Shown: in pieces, positions 23,925 through 35,271 of the stretch | Position numbering within the stretch: the first letter of the stretch is position 1 | How the letters are laid out: each line of letters begins with the position of its first letter | Source of the DNA: Cepaea nemoralis | Lineage: Eukaryota; Mollusca; Gastropoda; Stylommatophora; Helicidae | Length of the DNA: 64,000 nucleotides | Reading direction: 5' to 3' | Assembly: GCA_014155875.1 (NCBI GenBank) | Contig: JACEFZ010017857.1 | Span: forward strand, 217,501 to 281,500 | Translations under genes and position numbers: made by a program | The notes under the pieces: model-generated | Databases searched by the model: none | What the model was told of the DNA's origin: nothing | Seen by the model: the letters and a program-made list of their open reading frames with translations, nothing else

Positions 23925-24697
23925 TGAGAAAATTATGTATGTGTCTAGATGTGGGGATTGTGTTTGGGTTTAGGGATGGTTTTGTGGGTGGAGGTATGTG
24001 TGTGGGGGGATGTGAATGGGTTTGGAGATGTGTGTGGGTGGGGGAGGTGTGGATGGGGAGATGTGTGTGTGGATGAGGGATATGTCTGGGTGGGGATGTG
24101 TGTGGGTCGGTGGGAGATGTTGTGTGGGTAAGGGATGTGTGCATTAGTGGGTGGGTATTGGTGGATGGGAAGTGTGGATATGTGGGTGGGGATATGTGGA
24201 TGGGTGTTTGGGGATGTGCGTAGGGGGTGTGGGAATGTGTGTATGGGTTGGGGGATGGGTGTGGCTGATGTGAATATTGTTGGGGGAGGTGAGTGTGGGT
24301 GGGGGATGTGTGTGTGGGTGGTGGTGTGTTTGAGTGGGGGAATGTGTGGACGGGGAGAGTATGTGTGGAATGTGGGTGTGGCTGATGTGAATATTGTTGA
24401 GGGAGGTGAGTGTGGGTGGGGGATGTGTGTGTGGGTGGTAGTGTGTTTGAGTGGGGGAATGTGTGGACGGGGAGAGTATGTGTGGAATGTGGGGTGTGTG
24501 TGTGTGGGAGATGCGTGTGGGCGTATGGGAGAAGTGTGTTTGAGTGGGGGATGTGTGTGAGTGTATGGAATGTGTGTGTGCGGGGATATATGTGTGTGGG
24601 TGAGATGTGTGCGGATGGGGGATGTGTGTCGTGAGGGGTGTGTGAGTGGGTGGGTGGGGAGGTGTGGGTGAGTGTGGGATGTTTGGTTTGGTGGGGG

Positions 24698-24732
<35 letters not shown>

Positions 24733-25680
24733 TGTGCGGAGATGAGTGGGTTCGTGGGCAGTTGTGTGGAGAGATGTGTGTAGGGATGTGGCGTGTGTGG
24801 GTAGGGAATATGTGGGTGGGTGAGGGATATGTGGGAAAAGGACGTTTGTTTGGGTTGGTGTGTTTGTGTGGGTGTTGGTGGATAATGGTATGTTTGAGTG
24901 TTGGCGGGTGGGGATGTGTGGGTGTTGGTAGGTGGGAAATGTGTGGGTGGGTGTGTTAGGGCGTGTGTAAGGTGTGTGGTGGATGTGTGTATGCCGGGGG
25001 ATGTGTGTGTCGGTGTTGGAATGTGTCTGGCTGGGGATAGTGTGTGTTGGTGGGGGGATGTATGTGTGGTTGGTGGGGTGTGAGGGCAGATGTGAAATGT
25101 GTGGGTTGGTGGTTAAATGTGTGTCTGGGGATGTGTGTGTGGATGGAAAGATGTGTGGGTATGGGTTGGTGCTGTGTGAGTGGGTGAAGGATGAGTGTGT
25201 GGGTTGGTGAGGTATGTGTGTGGGAGTGTTATGTGTGTGTGGTTGGGGGTGTGGGTGGGTGGGTGGGTGGAACATGTGTGTGTGGGTGAGTGTGTGTGGG
25301 TGAGGGTTGGGGTATGTGTAAGTTTGTGGGGAGATGTAAGCAGATGGGATGTTTGTGAGGGATGTGTTTGTGGGTGGAGGAATGTGTGGTGGGTGGGGGA
25401 TGTGTAGGTATGGGTGGGTGATGTGTGAGTTGGTGAGGGATAAGTGTGTGTGGTTGGTGCTGGATGTATGTGTGCCAGGGGTAATGTGTTACATAACATA
25501 ATAATATGCATTGTTTGTGCTTACAACATTCCTTTGACAACATTTTTGTTCCTTTGTGAATGTATCATGCTCTGTTGATGAACAAAAGATGAGTGATTGG
25601 AAGGGCCGAATGTAAGACGGGGTTACGTGCCCAATTTGTAACACTTTTTAAAAAAAGTTCAATTCAATTCAATTCAATTC

Positions 25681-25682
<2 letters not shown>
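23925..25682 (+). mobile_element. GT-rich non-autonomous retroposon, copy B (inverted to A)
   Basis: Starts at tgtgtctagatgtggggat (mirror of copy A at 23655-23675). It runs through a 1.5-kb gtgtgtgggtgggg minisatellite. It ends with the shared 3' block (tgattggaagggccgaatg, gtgcccaatttgtaac) and an (AATTC)n tail at 25657-25682. Frames of up to 454 codons on the minus strand are repeat artefacts. Confidence 0.7.
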
Positions 25683-25777
<95 letters not shown>

Positions 25778-25802
25778 TCTCTCTCTCCCTCTCTCTCTCT
25801 CT
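25683..25802. repeat. (TC)n microsatellite
   Basis: About 120 bp of TC dinucleotide just beyond the pentanucleotide tail of copy B. Confidence 0.97.
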
Positions 25803-25965
25803 TGTCTGCATGTCTGTATATCTATGTCTGTCTAATGTCTTCCTGTCTACCTATCTATATTTTGTCTGTATATCTTTGTCTACCTAATGCCTTCCTGTCT
25901 ACTTATCTATATCAGTCTATGTATATATGTGTGTGTATCCACTTCTCTGTCATTTATGTGTGTGT

Positions 25966-25997
<32 letters not shown>

Positions 25998-26051
25998 CCT
26001 TCTATCTGTCTATGTAATACGTATGTTTGTGTGAGTTTCTGCATGCCTGTC

Positions 26052-26719
26052 TTTACACCCATCGTTCGTCCAACTAACCCTCCTATCTCCCTGTTTGACC
26101 CATCGTCTCTCCAGCCCGACGCATATCGACCTACTGTAGGCTGTATTCAACGCATCATATATTTACACCCATCGTTCGTCCAACTAACCCTCCTATCTCC
26201 CTGTTTGACCCATCGTCTCTCCAGCCCGACGCATATCTACCTACTGTAGGCTGTATTCAACGCATCATATATTTACACCCATCGTTCGTCCAACTAACCC
26301 TCCTATCTCCCTGTTTGACCCATCGTCTCTCCAGCCCGACGCATATCGACCTACTGTAGGCTGTATTCAACGCATCATATATTTACACCCATCGTTCGTC
26401 CAACTAACCCTCCTATCTCCCTGTTTGACCCATCGTCTCTCCAGCCCGACGCATATCGACCTACTGTAGGCTGTATTCAACGCATCATATATTTACACCC
26501 ATCGTTCGTCCAACTAACCCTCCTATCTCCCTGTTTGACCCATCGTCTCTCCAGCCCGACGCATATCGACCTACTGTAGGCTGTATTCAACTCATCATAT
26601 ATTTACACCCATCGTTCGTCCAACTAACCCTCCTATCTCCCTGTTTGACCCATCGTCTCTCCAGCCCGACGCATATCGACCTACTGTAGGCTGTATTCAA
26701 CGCATCATATATTTACACC
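26052..26719. repeat. 110-bp tandem repeat, 6 copies
   Basis: Units begin with tttacacccatcgttcgtcc at 26052, 26162, 26272, 26382, 26492 and 26602. They contain ctactgtaggctgtattcaa. Only isolated differences are visible (tctacc/tcgacc, caactc/caacgc), so the array is recent or homogenised. No open frame with meaning. Confidence 0.97.
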
Positions 26720-27580
26720 AGCAATGGTTTCAATGTCATTTTAGGAACAAACCTGCCGGTGAATGAATGAAATAACAAAAGAAAGAAACAAAATCTAGCT
26801 AAATAACATATTCTATCTTAGACAATCTTGCCAGATAGAGAAAAAAATGCTCATGCTCCGCGGGGAACTCGCAACTGAAACGAAATATCACCTAAACAAA
26901 TTAATGAAACCTCATACCTCATCTCCACGTGGGTTTAACATTTTCACCAATGCACCGAAATCTGTTTACATCAACACACATTGCCAGCCAATCAATGCGG
27001 TTTTGTTGATACCATTACAAACATTAGTTTTACAGTAGTTTTGTTTTTAAAGATGAAGAACTGTTTAAAACATAGCACGTGCTTAAGAAGGCATTTTGCC
27101 CTGGTTGCAGATAAGCATAAAACGTTAACGTTTAAACTGCTGAAAGAAAAATGCCGGCAGAAAGTGGGAATTGATTTCCGCTGGGTTGCACGCCTCATTT
27201 GCCACCAGGGACTAGTTGGTAAACCCGCTGCGCTGTTGACAAACTTCTGTTGTTGGTCGGCCATTTCCCGCCAACGGTTACCCAAGCCTGTTTACTCATT
27301 TGAAGAGCGATAATCATAGTTTTTCGTTTCGGACGGTTACCTCTCCTGGCGGGCAACGGCCTGCGAAAACAAGGAGAAGAAAATACGCGATTACCGAAGA
27401 CAAATGGTGCAGGCAGAGTCGCTTAAGCCAACAGGTTCACGGTTCAAACCCTCGGTAATGCCCGTTAAAAGAAGATGCCTGTTTGATTACAGGCAAAAAT
27501 TGCGCAAGTTTGTTTTAAAGATTACGGCGTGGAAAGATCGGTTTTCAAACAGTGAGATCTTTATTGCACTCGCCCAAATG
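26720..27580. other. low-repeat spacer, no gene recognised
   Basis: A relatively complex sequence of balanced composition with frames of 97-110 codons on both strands near 26980-27313. No homology recognised. It is a candidate for unique sequence and for an unrecognised exon, but I see no splice or domain evidence. Confidence 0.35.
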
Positions 27581-27581
27581 C

Positions 27582-27830
27582 TTTCCCCGTGCCGTGACAC
27601 GCAGGGCGGGTCGTAAGGTTTCTTTCTCTTCCTTCTTTGAAGTCTTTCTTTGTTTCTGTCTATCTGTGGTGTAATTGCCAGTTGTTTGCTAGCAGAAAAG
27701 ACCTACGGAGCTTAGGGTAAACTCGTGGGGGATTAGTCTTTGTCGGGGAAGAATAAATTCTTTGGTATTGATGAGCTCTCATAGAAGGAAAGAGGATGGG
27801 TATTGTTTGATGTGCTTTCTTGTTTCTTTC

Positions 27831-27875
<45 letters not shown>

Positions 27876-28075
27876 TTGAAAATTTACTTTGACCCACTAT
27901 GAATTCAAGCGTAGTCCATACAGGCGTTATTACTTCTAGTCAGGAAATCGTGCGTCTTATAATCTCTACTTCCTTCTTCTCACTTCTATGAGCGCCAAAC
28001 AATACTTTGTATGTTTATTTATGTACTACTTCTAGTGCAGATGATACAGTCTTGATTGCAGACAATGAACAGAAC
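27582..28075 (+). repeat. right arm of 440-bp inverted repeat
   Basis: Reverse-complement partner of 21360-21795. It differs by an inserted (ATT)n tract at 27832-27875 where the left arm has an A run. The arm ends inside the LINE family B RT segment that continues rightward here. Confidence 0.8.
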
Positions 28076-28815
28076 CTGCAAAATTTAGTAGATGCGGTTG
28101 TTGTACACAGTGAACAACTACGGTTAGAACTGAATATTAAGAAGACACATATTAAGGTCGTCATTGGGAAGAAGGAAATACCACAATGTGATATACGAGT
28201 AATTGGGCATATTGTTAAGCAAGTGAATCGATACAGTTATCTCGGCACAGTCATAATATCTGATGGGAGATGCCTTGAAGAGATTAGAAAAAGAATTGCC
28301 ATTCCGAAGGTAGCCTTTTGCAAGATGAAAAACATACCGACCAATAAAAAGATATCAATTGAAACGAGAAAAAGAGTGGTGAAGTGCTTCATAGAACCTA
28401 TACTTTTGTATGGATTTGAAGCGTGGACAATTAGCAGTCAAGCTGAAAAACAGCGGGTGGCTGTGGAAATGTGGTTTCTGAGGAAAATGCAAAGAATACC
28501 ATGGACAGCATGAAAAGCCAAAGAACAAGTCCTTCAAGAAACAAATGAAGATCGTAAACTGATTAGAGACATTAGACGTAGACAGTCAAAATTTGTTTGG
28601 GCATGTTATGAGAAGAAGTGACTTGGAGAACTTGGTGACGACTGGCAAGATCGAAGGGAAGAGACCAAGGGGAATACAGAGAAATAAATACCTGGATGGC
28701 TTGGCCACGTGGCATGGTCGAGACAGGAGCACCGAGCTAATCCGCGACTCTGGTGATCGACTGAGATGGCTGAATATGGCCACCCACGCTTATCGGCATG
28801 ACACATGATGGATGG
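28020..28815 (+). pseudogene. LINE family B reverse transcriptase remnant
   Basis: The frame 28007-28513 reads SADDTVLIADNEQNLQNLVD (active-site Asp pair), then YSYLGTVIISDGRC, ETRKRVVKCFIEPILLYG and MWFLRKMQRIPW. A stop at 28513 is followed by frames giving RGIQRNKYLDGLATWHGRD and a natural-looking terminus RLRWLNMATHAYRH near 28805. It is an RTE-like LINE relative of family A. The first half of RT and the endonuclease are replaced by the inverted-repeat arm. Confidence 0.8.
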
Positions 28816-28925
28816 ACTGGACTGATTATTTGCGCGTGGATTAGCTTCCCTTATGACCAATGTCTCTCACTATCAGGCGAACTCACTCCGACTTCTGAGG
28901 TACTCGTTTATGAAGGTAGCTTTCA
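28812..28925 (-). mobile_element. SINE family B fragment
   Basis: tggactggactgattatttg, accaatgtctctcac and cactccgacttctgaggtact match the reversed 3' half of family B. It directly follows the LINE family B terminus. Confidence 0.6.
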
Positions 28926-29034
28926 TATCTCTTTAAGTAATCCCTTCACACATCTCAGAAGGAGAATCTCAACACAGTGCACGAATTACGTCGCACAGGC
29001 GGGGGTTCAAATGTATATATACTATAGATAATGG

Positions 29035-29265
29035 AGGTCAGCGTGGCTATTTTCGTTGTGCTGATGCCAAGGTAGTGGGTTCAACTCCTACACCTGATAG
29101 TTGGACCATTGACTTGGCGACGTAAATTACAAATACTCAGATGTCGCAGTGGATTCGCCTGATGGCGAGGGACACTGGTAACAGGGAACGCTACTCTAAA
29201 AGCAAAAATCAGCCCAGTGAAGTAGAAGTAGTAGCACTTGGGTTCAAAGCTAGCGGACCAAAAAA
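29035..29265 (+). mobile_element. SINE family B copy
   Basis: Head gaggtcagcgtggct (A-box region) and gtgggttcaactcc (B box), then the family body ggcgacgtaaattacaaatac and gagggacactggtaac. An A run and short ACAC follow at 29260-29285, a possible tail. Confidence 0.75.
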
Positions 29266-29804
29266 AAAAAAAACCACACACACACAAACTATAGATAATC
29301 TATTGTAGTCATGTGTTGTCATGCGTGACGTATGAGGCGACTAAATAGGGTTGGCATGGAATTGGATAACTCATCCGGTAGAACATCAAGAATGCAATCC
29401 AACTAACTGTGAACACATCTGAAGATAAGGAAAGAACAATAATAGCCAACTAAGCTGATATAAGGTTCTTCTAGAAGCGTTGCTGGGCAATGCAAGCAAA
29501 ACGTAACAAGGATTTTGGATCTTCGTCTACCTCTTTTTCCCTAGAAATATCTCTAGAACTGGCAAACTGATGTTTACAATTATATATGAGCTCGGAAAGA
29601 CAGCACAAGGTGTATGAGAAACGAAATAGTATGAGGTTAGCATGTAGGGAATATAGGGACGAATATGGAGCGGTAAAGGAAAATGTTTGTATGCACAAGA
29701 GAAACAGTGCTGTTCTCAGGTCATTTTTATTTTTTATTTTTAGCATATCCTTTACAGGACTTAGCTGTCAACAACAGCATCTTTCAGCTGTATGTTGATC
29801 TCTT
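29266..29804. other. no recognisable gene
   Basis: AT-rich, with short chance frames only. Confidence 0.4.
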
Positions 29805-29985
29805 GGCAAGATTACGCTCAGTAGTTTGCCATTGCTTTCTGAGCGGCCGGCTCACATACCCCGTAAGTTACCGATGCGATTCGAACCCCTGCTGATTTGA
29901 ACCGTCATCACGTTACCGACGAGAGTATACGAGATTACGGAGAAAAGTCATAACCTCTAAGCCACGAAGCCGGCTCTCTCAGGTC
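29805..29985 (-). mobile_element. SINE family C with shared core
   Basis: Minus strand: head gagccggcttcgtggcttaga (A box region), gttcgaatcgca B box, then the core agaaagcaatggcaaactactga. It matches 32320-32600 in the head and 7464-7692 in the core. Confidence 0.65.
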
Positions 29986-30439
29986 ATACTGTGGGGAAAT
30001 GCCATTCAACGTTGAGGACTGGCAGGAATATTTTCTAAAGAGCCAGACAAAATACGAAAAGAGGAGGAAGTAGTAAGTTCTAGAATAAGAACATCAACAT
30101 TAAGAACTACAGAAAAGAAAGTGAACATTACCATTGTTACGCATCAACAAATGACAATGATGAACCAGTTAATGAGGAACTGCGCATGAAGAAGAACAAA
30201 TGTTAATTAACGACATGAGAATATCACAATCTTGATAGGTAACCTTAATGCCAGGAAAGGAAAGGATAACACAGGCTATGAAAGGATCGTGGGGAAGCAC
30301 ACACTGATGTAAATATGTCAATGGTGTATTATTCTCAAATCTTTGCCTTGTCTTAGACTGAAGCGCTTGTCGGCTTAAAATAAAACATAAAGCAACGTTG
30401 GTATCATCACACTAAGAGACCGAAAATTGAATTGATCTG
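29986..30439. other. no recognisable gene
   Basis: A-rich on plus, with short chance frames. The fragment aacaaatgttaattaacgac may be LINE debris, but no motif is clear. Confidence 0.3.
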
Positions 30440-31450
30440 TTAAATACTGTATGTCTGTGTAATGTATATATACGTAATGTATATCTGTGTGGTGTATGTC
30501 TGTGTAATGTATGCCTGTGAACTGTGTATCTGTGTAGTTTATATCTGTGTAGTGTATTTCTGTGTAATGTACATTTGTGTTGTGTGTATTTGTGTTGTGT
30601 ATATTTGTGTAGTGTATATTTGTGTAGCGTATCTTTGTGTAGTGTATGTTTGTATAGCGTATATTTGTGTAGTGTATATTTGTGTAGCGTATATCGCTGT
30701 TTGTGTAGTGTATATTTGTATAATGTATACTTATGTAGTGTATATTTGTGTAGTGTATGTTTGTGTAATGTATGTTTGTGTAGTGTATATTTGTGTAGTG
30801 TATGTTTGTGTAGTGTATATTTGTGTAATGTATATTTGTGTAGTGTATATTTGTGTAGTGTATATTTGTGTAGTGTATATTTGTGTAATGCATATTAGTG
30901 TATATGTATTTGTATTTGTATATTTGTGAGACGGTGGCACGGAGGAATATCAGCAGCAGAGTTGATCCAGAAAACCAAAGACCGAGATCTGTGGAGAGCC
31001 ATGAACGCCTACGCCAGCTGGCAGGGCACTTGATGATGATGATGATGATATTTGTGTAGTGTATATTTGTGTAGTGTATATTTGTGTAGTGTATATTTGT
31101 GTAATATATATTTGTGTAGTGTATATTTATCTAATGTATATTTGTGTAGTAGTGCGTATTTGTGTAGTAGTGTGTATTTGTGTAGTAGTGTGTATTTGTG
31201 TAGTAGTGTGTATTTGTGTATTGTATATTTGTCTAATGTATATGTGTGTAGTAGTGTATTCGTGTAGTGTATATTTGTGTAGTGTATGTTTGTGGCAGTG
31301 TATATTTATCTAATGTATATTTGTGTAGTAGTGTATATTTGTGTAATGTATATTTGTGTAATATATATATGTGTAATGTATATTTGTGTAGTGTATATTT
31401 GTGTAGTGTATATTTGTGTAGTGCATATATATGAAGTGTATATTTGTGGA
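30440..31450. repeat. 15-bp minisatellite (tatatttgtgtagtg), interrupted
   Basis: About 60 units of tatatttgtgtagtg and variants. Because 15 is divisible by three, frames of five-residue repeats run through on both strands. They are artefacts. The array is interrupted at 30929-31047 by a LINE family A 3' end. Confidence 0.93.
30929..31047 (+). mobile_element. LINE family A 3' end inserted into minisatellite
   Basis: gagacggtggcacggaggaat, gatctgtggagagccatgaac, acgccagctggcag and a (GAT)n tail match the family A terminus. A 9-bp repeat atatttgtg on both sides (30920-30928, 31048-31056) fits a target duplication, but it is uninformative inside this array. Confidence 0.85.
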
Positions 31451-32094
31451 ATTAAGTGTTTCTGAGAGTGCATGTTTGTTGGTTTGTATGTTCATGAAAG
31501 TGTGCGTTTGCAAATATTTGTGGTACATAGATGGTGCATGCGTTTGTAAGCGCATGTGTGTATAGGTGTATTTTATTTAAATGCGCTCCTATCAAAGCGT
31601 GCTTTTATAAAAGTGTCCATGTGCAGGATTACGTTCTGTAGACATCCCCGATGATAAAAGTGTGTGGTTTTGTAAACCCCCAGGAATGACAGACAAAATA
31701 AATTTACCCAAAACATTACACATCCTCACTCATCTCGTACGATTCCCCCGTCTGCAAACATCAACAGAAATGTACTCCGTGCTCCACTCCGTAATGAAAA
31801 CATCACAACAAATAAAGAACAAGTCTGGGAGAGTAACGAAGGGCCGGGGACCTGGGCTGGGTAAGCACAGAGATGTCTTAATGTGTTTTTGACACTGATG
31901 TAAACCACTTGAGCAGGGGATGCAACTCCCGCTAGGTCAGGGGGAAAATCACCAAGGGTGACAACTTTGAGAAAACAGTTCAGAAGTAAACTTTGGCGAA
32001 AATAGTTTATTTCTGATTAAACATCCGCCAGCCAGCAGTGTAAAAAATAGGGGGGGGGGGGGCAAGTCTAGCTGCATGTCCTTACTGAAATAGC
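31450..32094. other. unassigned
   Basis: The first 150 bp look like a decayed edge of the minisatellite. The segment 31660-31910 has complex sequence but no recognised domain. A run of G lies at 32050-32061. Confidence 0.35.
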
Positions 32095-32255
32095 AAGTTC
32101 GGAGTACTGAAATCGGAGTTCGTGCACTGAGCTGAGTTTCTCCAGACTCAGGTTTGAGTTAGGAGAACGGAGCACTTATGGGTTGCACCCGTGAGCCGTG
32201 ATGTTGATCCATCGACTAAACTAAACTACAACTAAACTAAACTGAAATCGCAATC
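32095..32255 (+). mobile_element. SINE family F 3' part
   Basis: gttcgtgcactgagctgagt, ctccagactcaggtttg, gttgatccatcgactaa and the ACTAA-type tail match 63825-63946. The tRNA-like head is missing, so it is 5'-truncated. Confidence 0.8.
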
Positions 32256-32319
32256 AAGCCCAGCATTTTGGCTGTTTTGTTTTAAATATTAATTTCAATA
32301 CCAAAACAACAACAGCCGG

Positions 32320-32600
32320 CCTCCCTGGCTGAGAAGTTAGCAGCTTTCTCCGTAACCCCGAATACTCTCGTGGTTGACGCGAGCGCACGAGAATCTGAAG
32401 GGGTTCGAGTCGAGCCAGCGACTTACGAGAGTATGGAGCCGGTCGCTTAGAAAGTTGTGGCGTGCTGATGAGCGTAATCTAGCCTAGGAATCAACATACA
32501 GCTGAAATAAGCTGGTGTTGACCGCAATATCCTGAAACAGGATGGAAACGCGGAAAATAAATAATAATAAATAAATAAATAAATAAATAAATAAAACAAC
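32320..32600 (+). mobile_element. SINE family C copy with (AAAT)n tail
   Basis: Head gccggcctccctggctgaga (A box region) and ggggttcgagtcga (B box). The body holds gctggtgttgaccgcaatat, also seen at 7660. It closes with (AATA/AAAT)n at 32558-32595. Confidence 0.72.
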
Positions 32601-32694
32601 AAGAAATGGTTAACAAAAAAAAAAAAAAAAAAGAAGGTTGATCGACTTCATTGCGCCAGTTTTCACCCATATGGGCCTGAATTTTCCACAAGGT

Positions 32695-33119
32695 GACCTG
32701 CCGCAACAAGGCTGTGTCTGAACCAAGAACAGGGCGAAGCATTTCAATACCCCCTCTCACATCAGAAGGAAAATAATGAGTTCTCCCCTCTCAAAGAGCT
32801 GAGACAAAAAGACAATGTTAGAAGCATGCCCATCATAAAGGATCATGAGGTTATTGTTGTCTGTGGACACGACAAGGGGCAACAGGCAGGGGAGATGATC
32901 CAAGTCCAGAGGAAGAAATGTGTGGTATACATTGAACGAATTCAATGCGAGAAGGCAAACGGTGCAACTGTCCCTGTTGTTATCCATCCCTCTAAGGTTG
33001 TCATTGTTAAGCTACAACTGGACAAGAATCGCAAGAAGATTCTGGAAAGAAAGGCAGTGAGCAGAGCTAATGCTCTTGCAGAGAGGGGCAAGTTCACAGA
33101 GAAGACTATGGAAAGCTAA
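32695..33119 (+). pseudogene. RPL26: RPL26 (60S ribosomal protein L26) processed pseudogene
   Basis: L26 (uL24) is a large-subunit protein near the peptide exit tunnel. The frame 32826-33119 gives [15 protein letters not shown] (KOW motif), [31 protein letters not shown] and [12 protein letters not shown], colinear with family members from about residue 48. Upstream, other frames give KNRAKHF and [14 protein letters not shown], so the copy extends to near the normal start. One base is missing before KELRQK and another near 32725. No introns are present in over 400 bp, so it is a retrocopy. No poly-A tail remains. Changes in conserved positions also indicate decay. Confidence 0.9.
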
Positions 33120-33389
33120 TTAGTGTTTCTTTATTAAAAGAGTATGAAATGGTGTGTGTGTTGGGGGGGGGGGGGGGGGGGAGAGTCTCTCGGCCATTTG
33201 GCTATCATCGGTTACCAACTTCACAACTCAAATCGCTGTCTACTAACAATGGCAGTGGGCCTCGGTGGACCACTATAGGCTGAAAGGTTCATAATGGAAC
33301 TAATGGACCCACAATAAAAACAGGGGCACTTGGGGACCTCATCGGACGGCTCTTGTCACTGGGGGTACCACCAGCCCTTAAAAAACAAA

Positions 33390-33545
33390 AATAAAAGTGT
33401 CACACAAAGCACGAGTTGCAGCGATAAAACCCAGGAGTCTTCAAGAAAATTGCAATCGTGAACAGAATGCCGTAGCCCGGAATCGAACCCACACTCTTCG
33501 GATTGCGAAGCTGGCGGTGTAATCACGTCGCAACGGAGATTCCCG
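33390..33545 (-). mobile_element. SINE family A copy
   Basis: The plus strand has gcacgagttgcagcgat, aggagtcttcaagaaaattg and ggaatcgaacccacac (B box reversed), matching the reverse of 2681-2860. The 5' head near 33540 is diverged and the tail is lost. Confidence 0.75.
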
Positions 33546-33582
33546 AAATCGCATTGGCTACGGAGATTCCCGATAACACATT

Positions 33583-33635
33583 TTCATCTCATCTCATCTC
33601 ACCTCACCATGTTCATCTTGTACCTTGCGGTGTCG
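33583..33635 (-). mobile_element. LINE family D 3' fragment with (GATGA)n tail
   Basis: catctcatctcatctcacc, then catgttcatcttgtacc and ttgcggtgtcgagg equal the reverse of the terminus at 2005-2055. Only about 50 bp is present, an extreme truncation. Confidence 0.7.
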
Positions 33636-34117
33636 AGGTAACACATTGATAACACATTGAATACCGTTTACACCCAAATCGAGTTCAAGCTCTCAATCAA
33701 CTTCTTTTTTTTGGGGGCAGTCTTCTGTGGTTTAGGTACTCAGTAGAAGATGAGATCAAAGATACAGCTCCTTACTGAGGGAAGGGGTGGAGGGACAGGT
33801 GGAGTGAAGTGCGCTAGGGGAAGACAACGCTACAGATAAGTGTATTGTGAATTTGGCGGTGTTTGAAAGATCATCTCAGTCGTTCTTTGGTGGGAACGAC
33901 TCACTGAAGAACGACTGTGATGCCGTCTCTCTATTATCTATAAGCCTTCTATTTATCTATCTTGCTAACTATTGTCTTTACTTCTTTCCGTTTTCACCAG
34001 AGTCACCTGACTGTCTGGCTGTCTAATTACCTGCCTACCTACCCGTCTATCATTATGTTTAGATACATGTCTGTCTACTGCCCAATATAACTATATACCT
34101 CTCTAACTACATACAAA
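33636..34117. other. unassigned
   Basis: Contains a small inverted repeat agtcgttctt / aagaacgact at about 33876-33915, with no other feature recognised. Confidence 0.35.
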
Positions 34118-34463
34118 TATGTCCATCCATCCATCCATCCATCATCCAACCATCCATCCATCTATCCATCCATCCGTCCGTCCGCCCGTCCGTCCGTCCA
34201 TCCATCCATCCATCCATCCGATCGACCGTCCGTCCGGTCGTACGTCTCTCTGTCTGTTAATTATCTTTCTGATTGCCTATATATTTGTATTGCTAATTAT
34301 CTTTTTTCCCACCCATCTATCTATATGTCCGTCTGTCCGTGAATGGGTCCTTCGTCATATATAATTACCTTTCTTTCTGTCCATCCATCCATCCTTTCAT
34401 AAATCCATGCATCCATCCAATCATCCACCCACCCACCCAACCATCCATCCATCCATCCATCCA
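34118..34463. repeat. (ATCC)n arrays with interruption
   Basis: ccatccatccatcc with cgtc variants at 34118-34225 and again at 34378-34463, separated by less regular pyrimidine-rich sequence. Confidence 0.9.
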
Positions 34464-35271
34464 TCTGTCTATCTGTCTGTCTAACTACGTGTCCGTCCAT
34501 CCGTCCTTGTGCCCATATCTCAATCTCTCTAACTTTATCCCCAGAGCCACCAGAATTCAAAACTTCTCAAAGCTGATGAAGCTGTCTTCGCCACCCTAAT
34601 TATTTAGTCTCGCCGAAATCCTACGGAGAAGCATTAGCGTTCTTCATCTACACCGGGTGTTAAAAAAAAAAAAACACCCAGTTCCTATATGAAACTTAAC
34701 ACCGTAAACATTGTCCAGGGGTAAAAAGCGCGGTTCTGCTAGCGTCCATCGCAACGACTGCCTGTTCTGTAAACACGGAAAAAGCTATTCCATGTCTGTC
34801 GGCGTTTTTATTTTGAGTAAATCCATTGCAATTTAACATGCCAAGTGAATTTTATTTTGTGACAGAAGCCAAGCGGTTAAGAAATTCAGGTAAAAGATGA
34901 AATTACCCTCGTTTTCGTGGCTATTCATCTCGGCTTTCAGAGATGTTTTAATGACGCGGGGCAGGAGACGGTCTGAGGACAGGTGGACAGGAAGTCAGGT
35001 CTGACGTGTACTCACGTTCTGACGCGTGTCGCCTTGGACTGGAACTGTAAACATGCCGAGCTAACCGGCACGTGCACGACCGACAGACGTACACACTTGT
35101 AAACATACGTGTATACCAACTATTGGCGGAACCTTTTTTGTTTTTGTTTTCTGGTTAGATTTCTCTTTAATTCTTACAGTGTCAGTTGTGGTATCTAATT
35201 GTTTCTTAATCCTTCTCTTCCTCTTCACTTGTTTCTGAATAACGACGACAAAAACAATATATTGCACTATT
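34464..35271. other. no recognisable gene
   Basis: Complex sequence without a recognised domain. There is an A run at 34662-34673. Confidence 0.35.

Noticed and set aside
22160..25275. Open frames of 394, 467 and 454 codons rich in Thr, His, Pro (plus copies on the other strand rich in Gly, Cys, Val, Trp)
   Set aside because: They arise from a C/A-rich or G/T-rich minisatellite whose repeat lacks stop codons. All three frames are open and there is no domain or start context.
30440..31450. Tyr-Ile-Cys-Val-Val repeat proteins on plus and minus strands
   Set aside because: The 15-bp repeat is divisible by three, so all frames stay open. The array is also interrupted by a LINE end.
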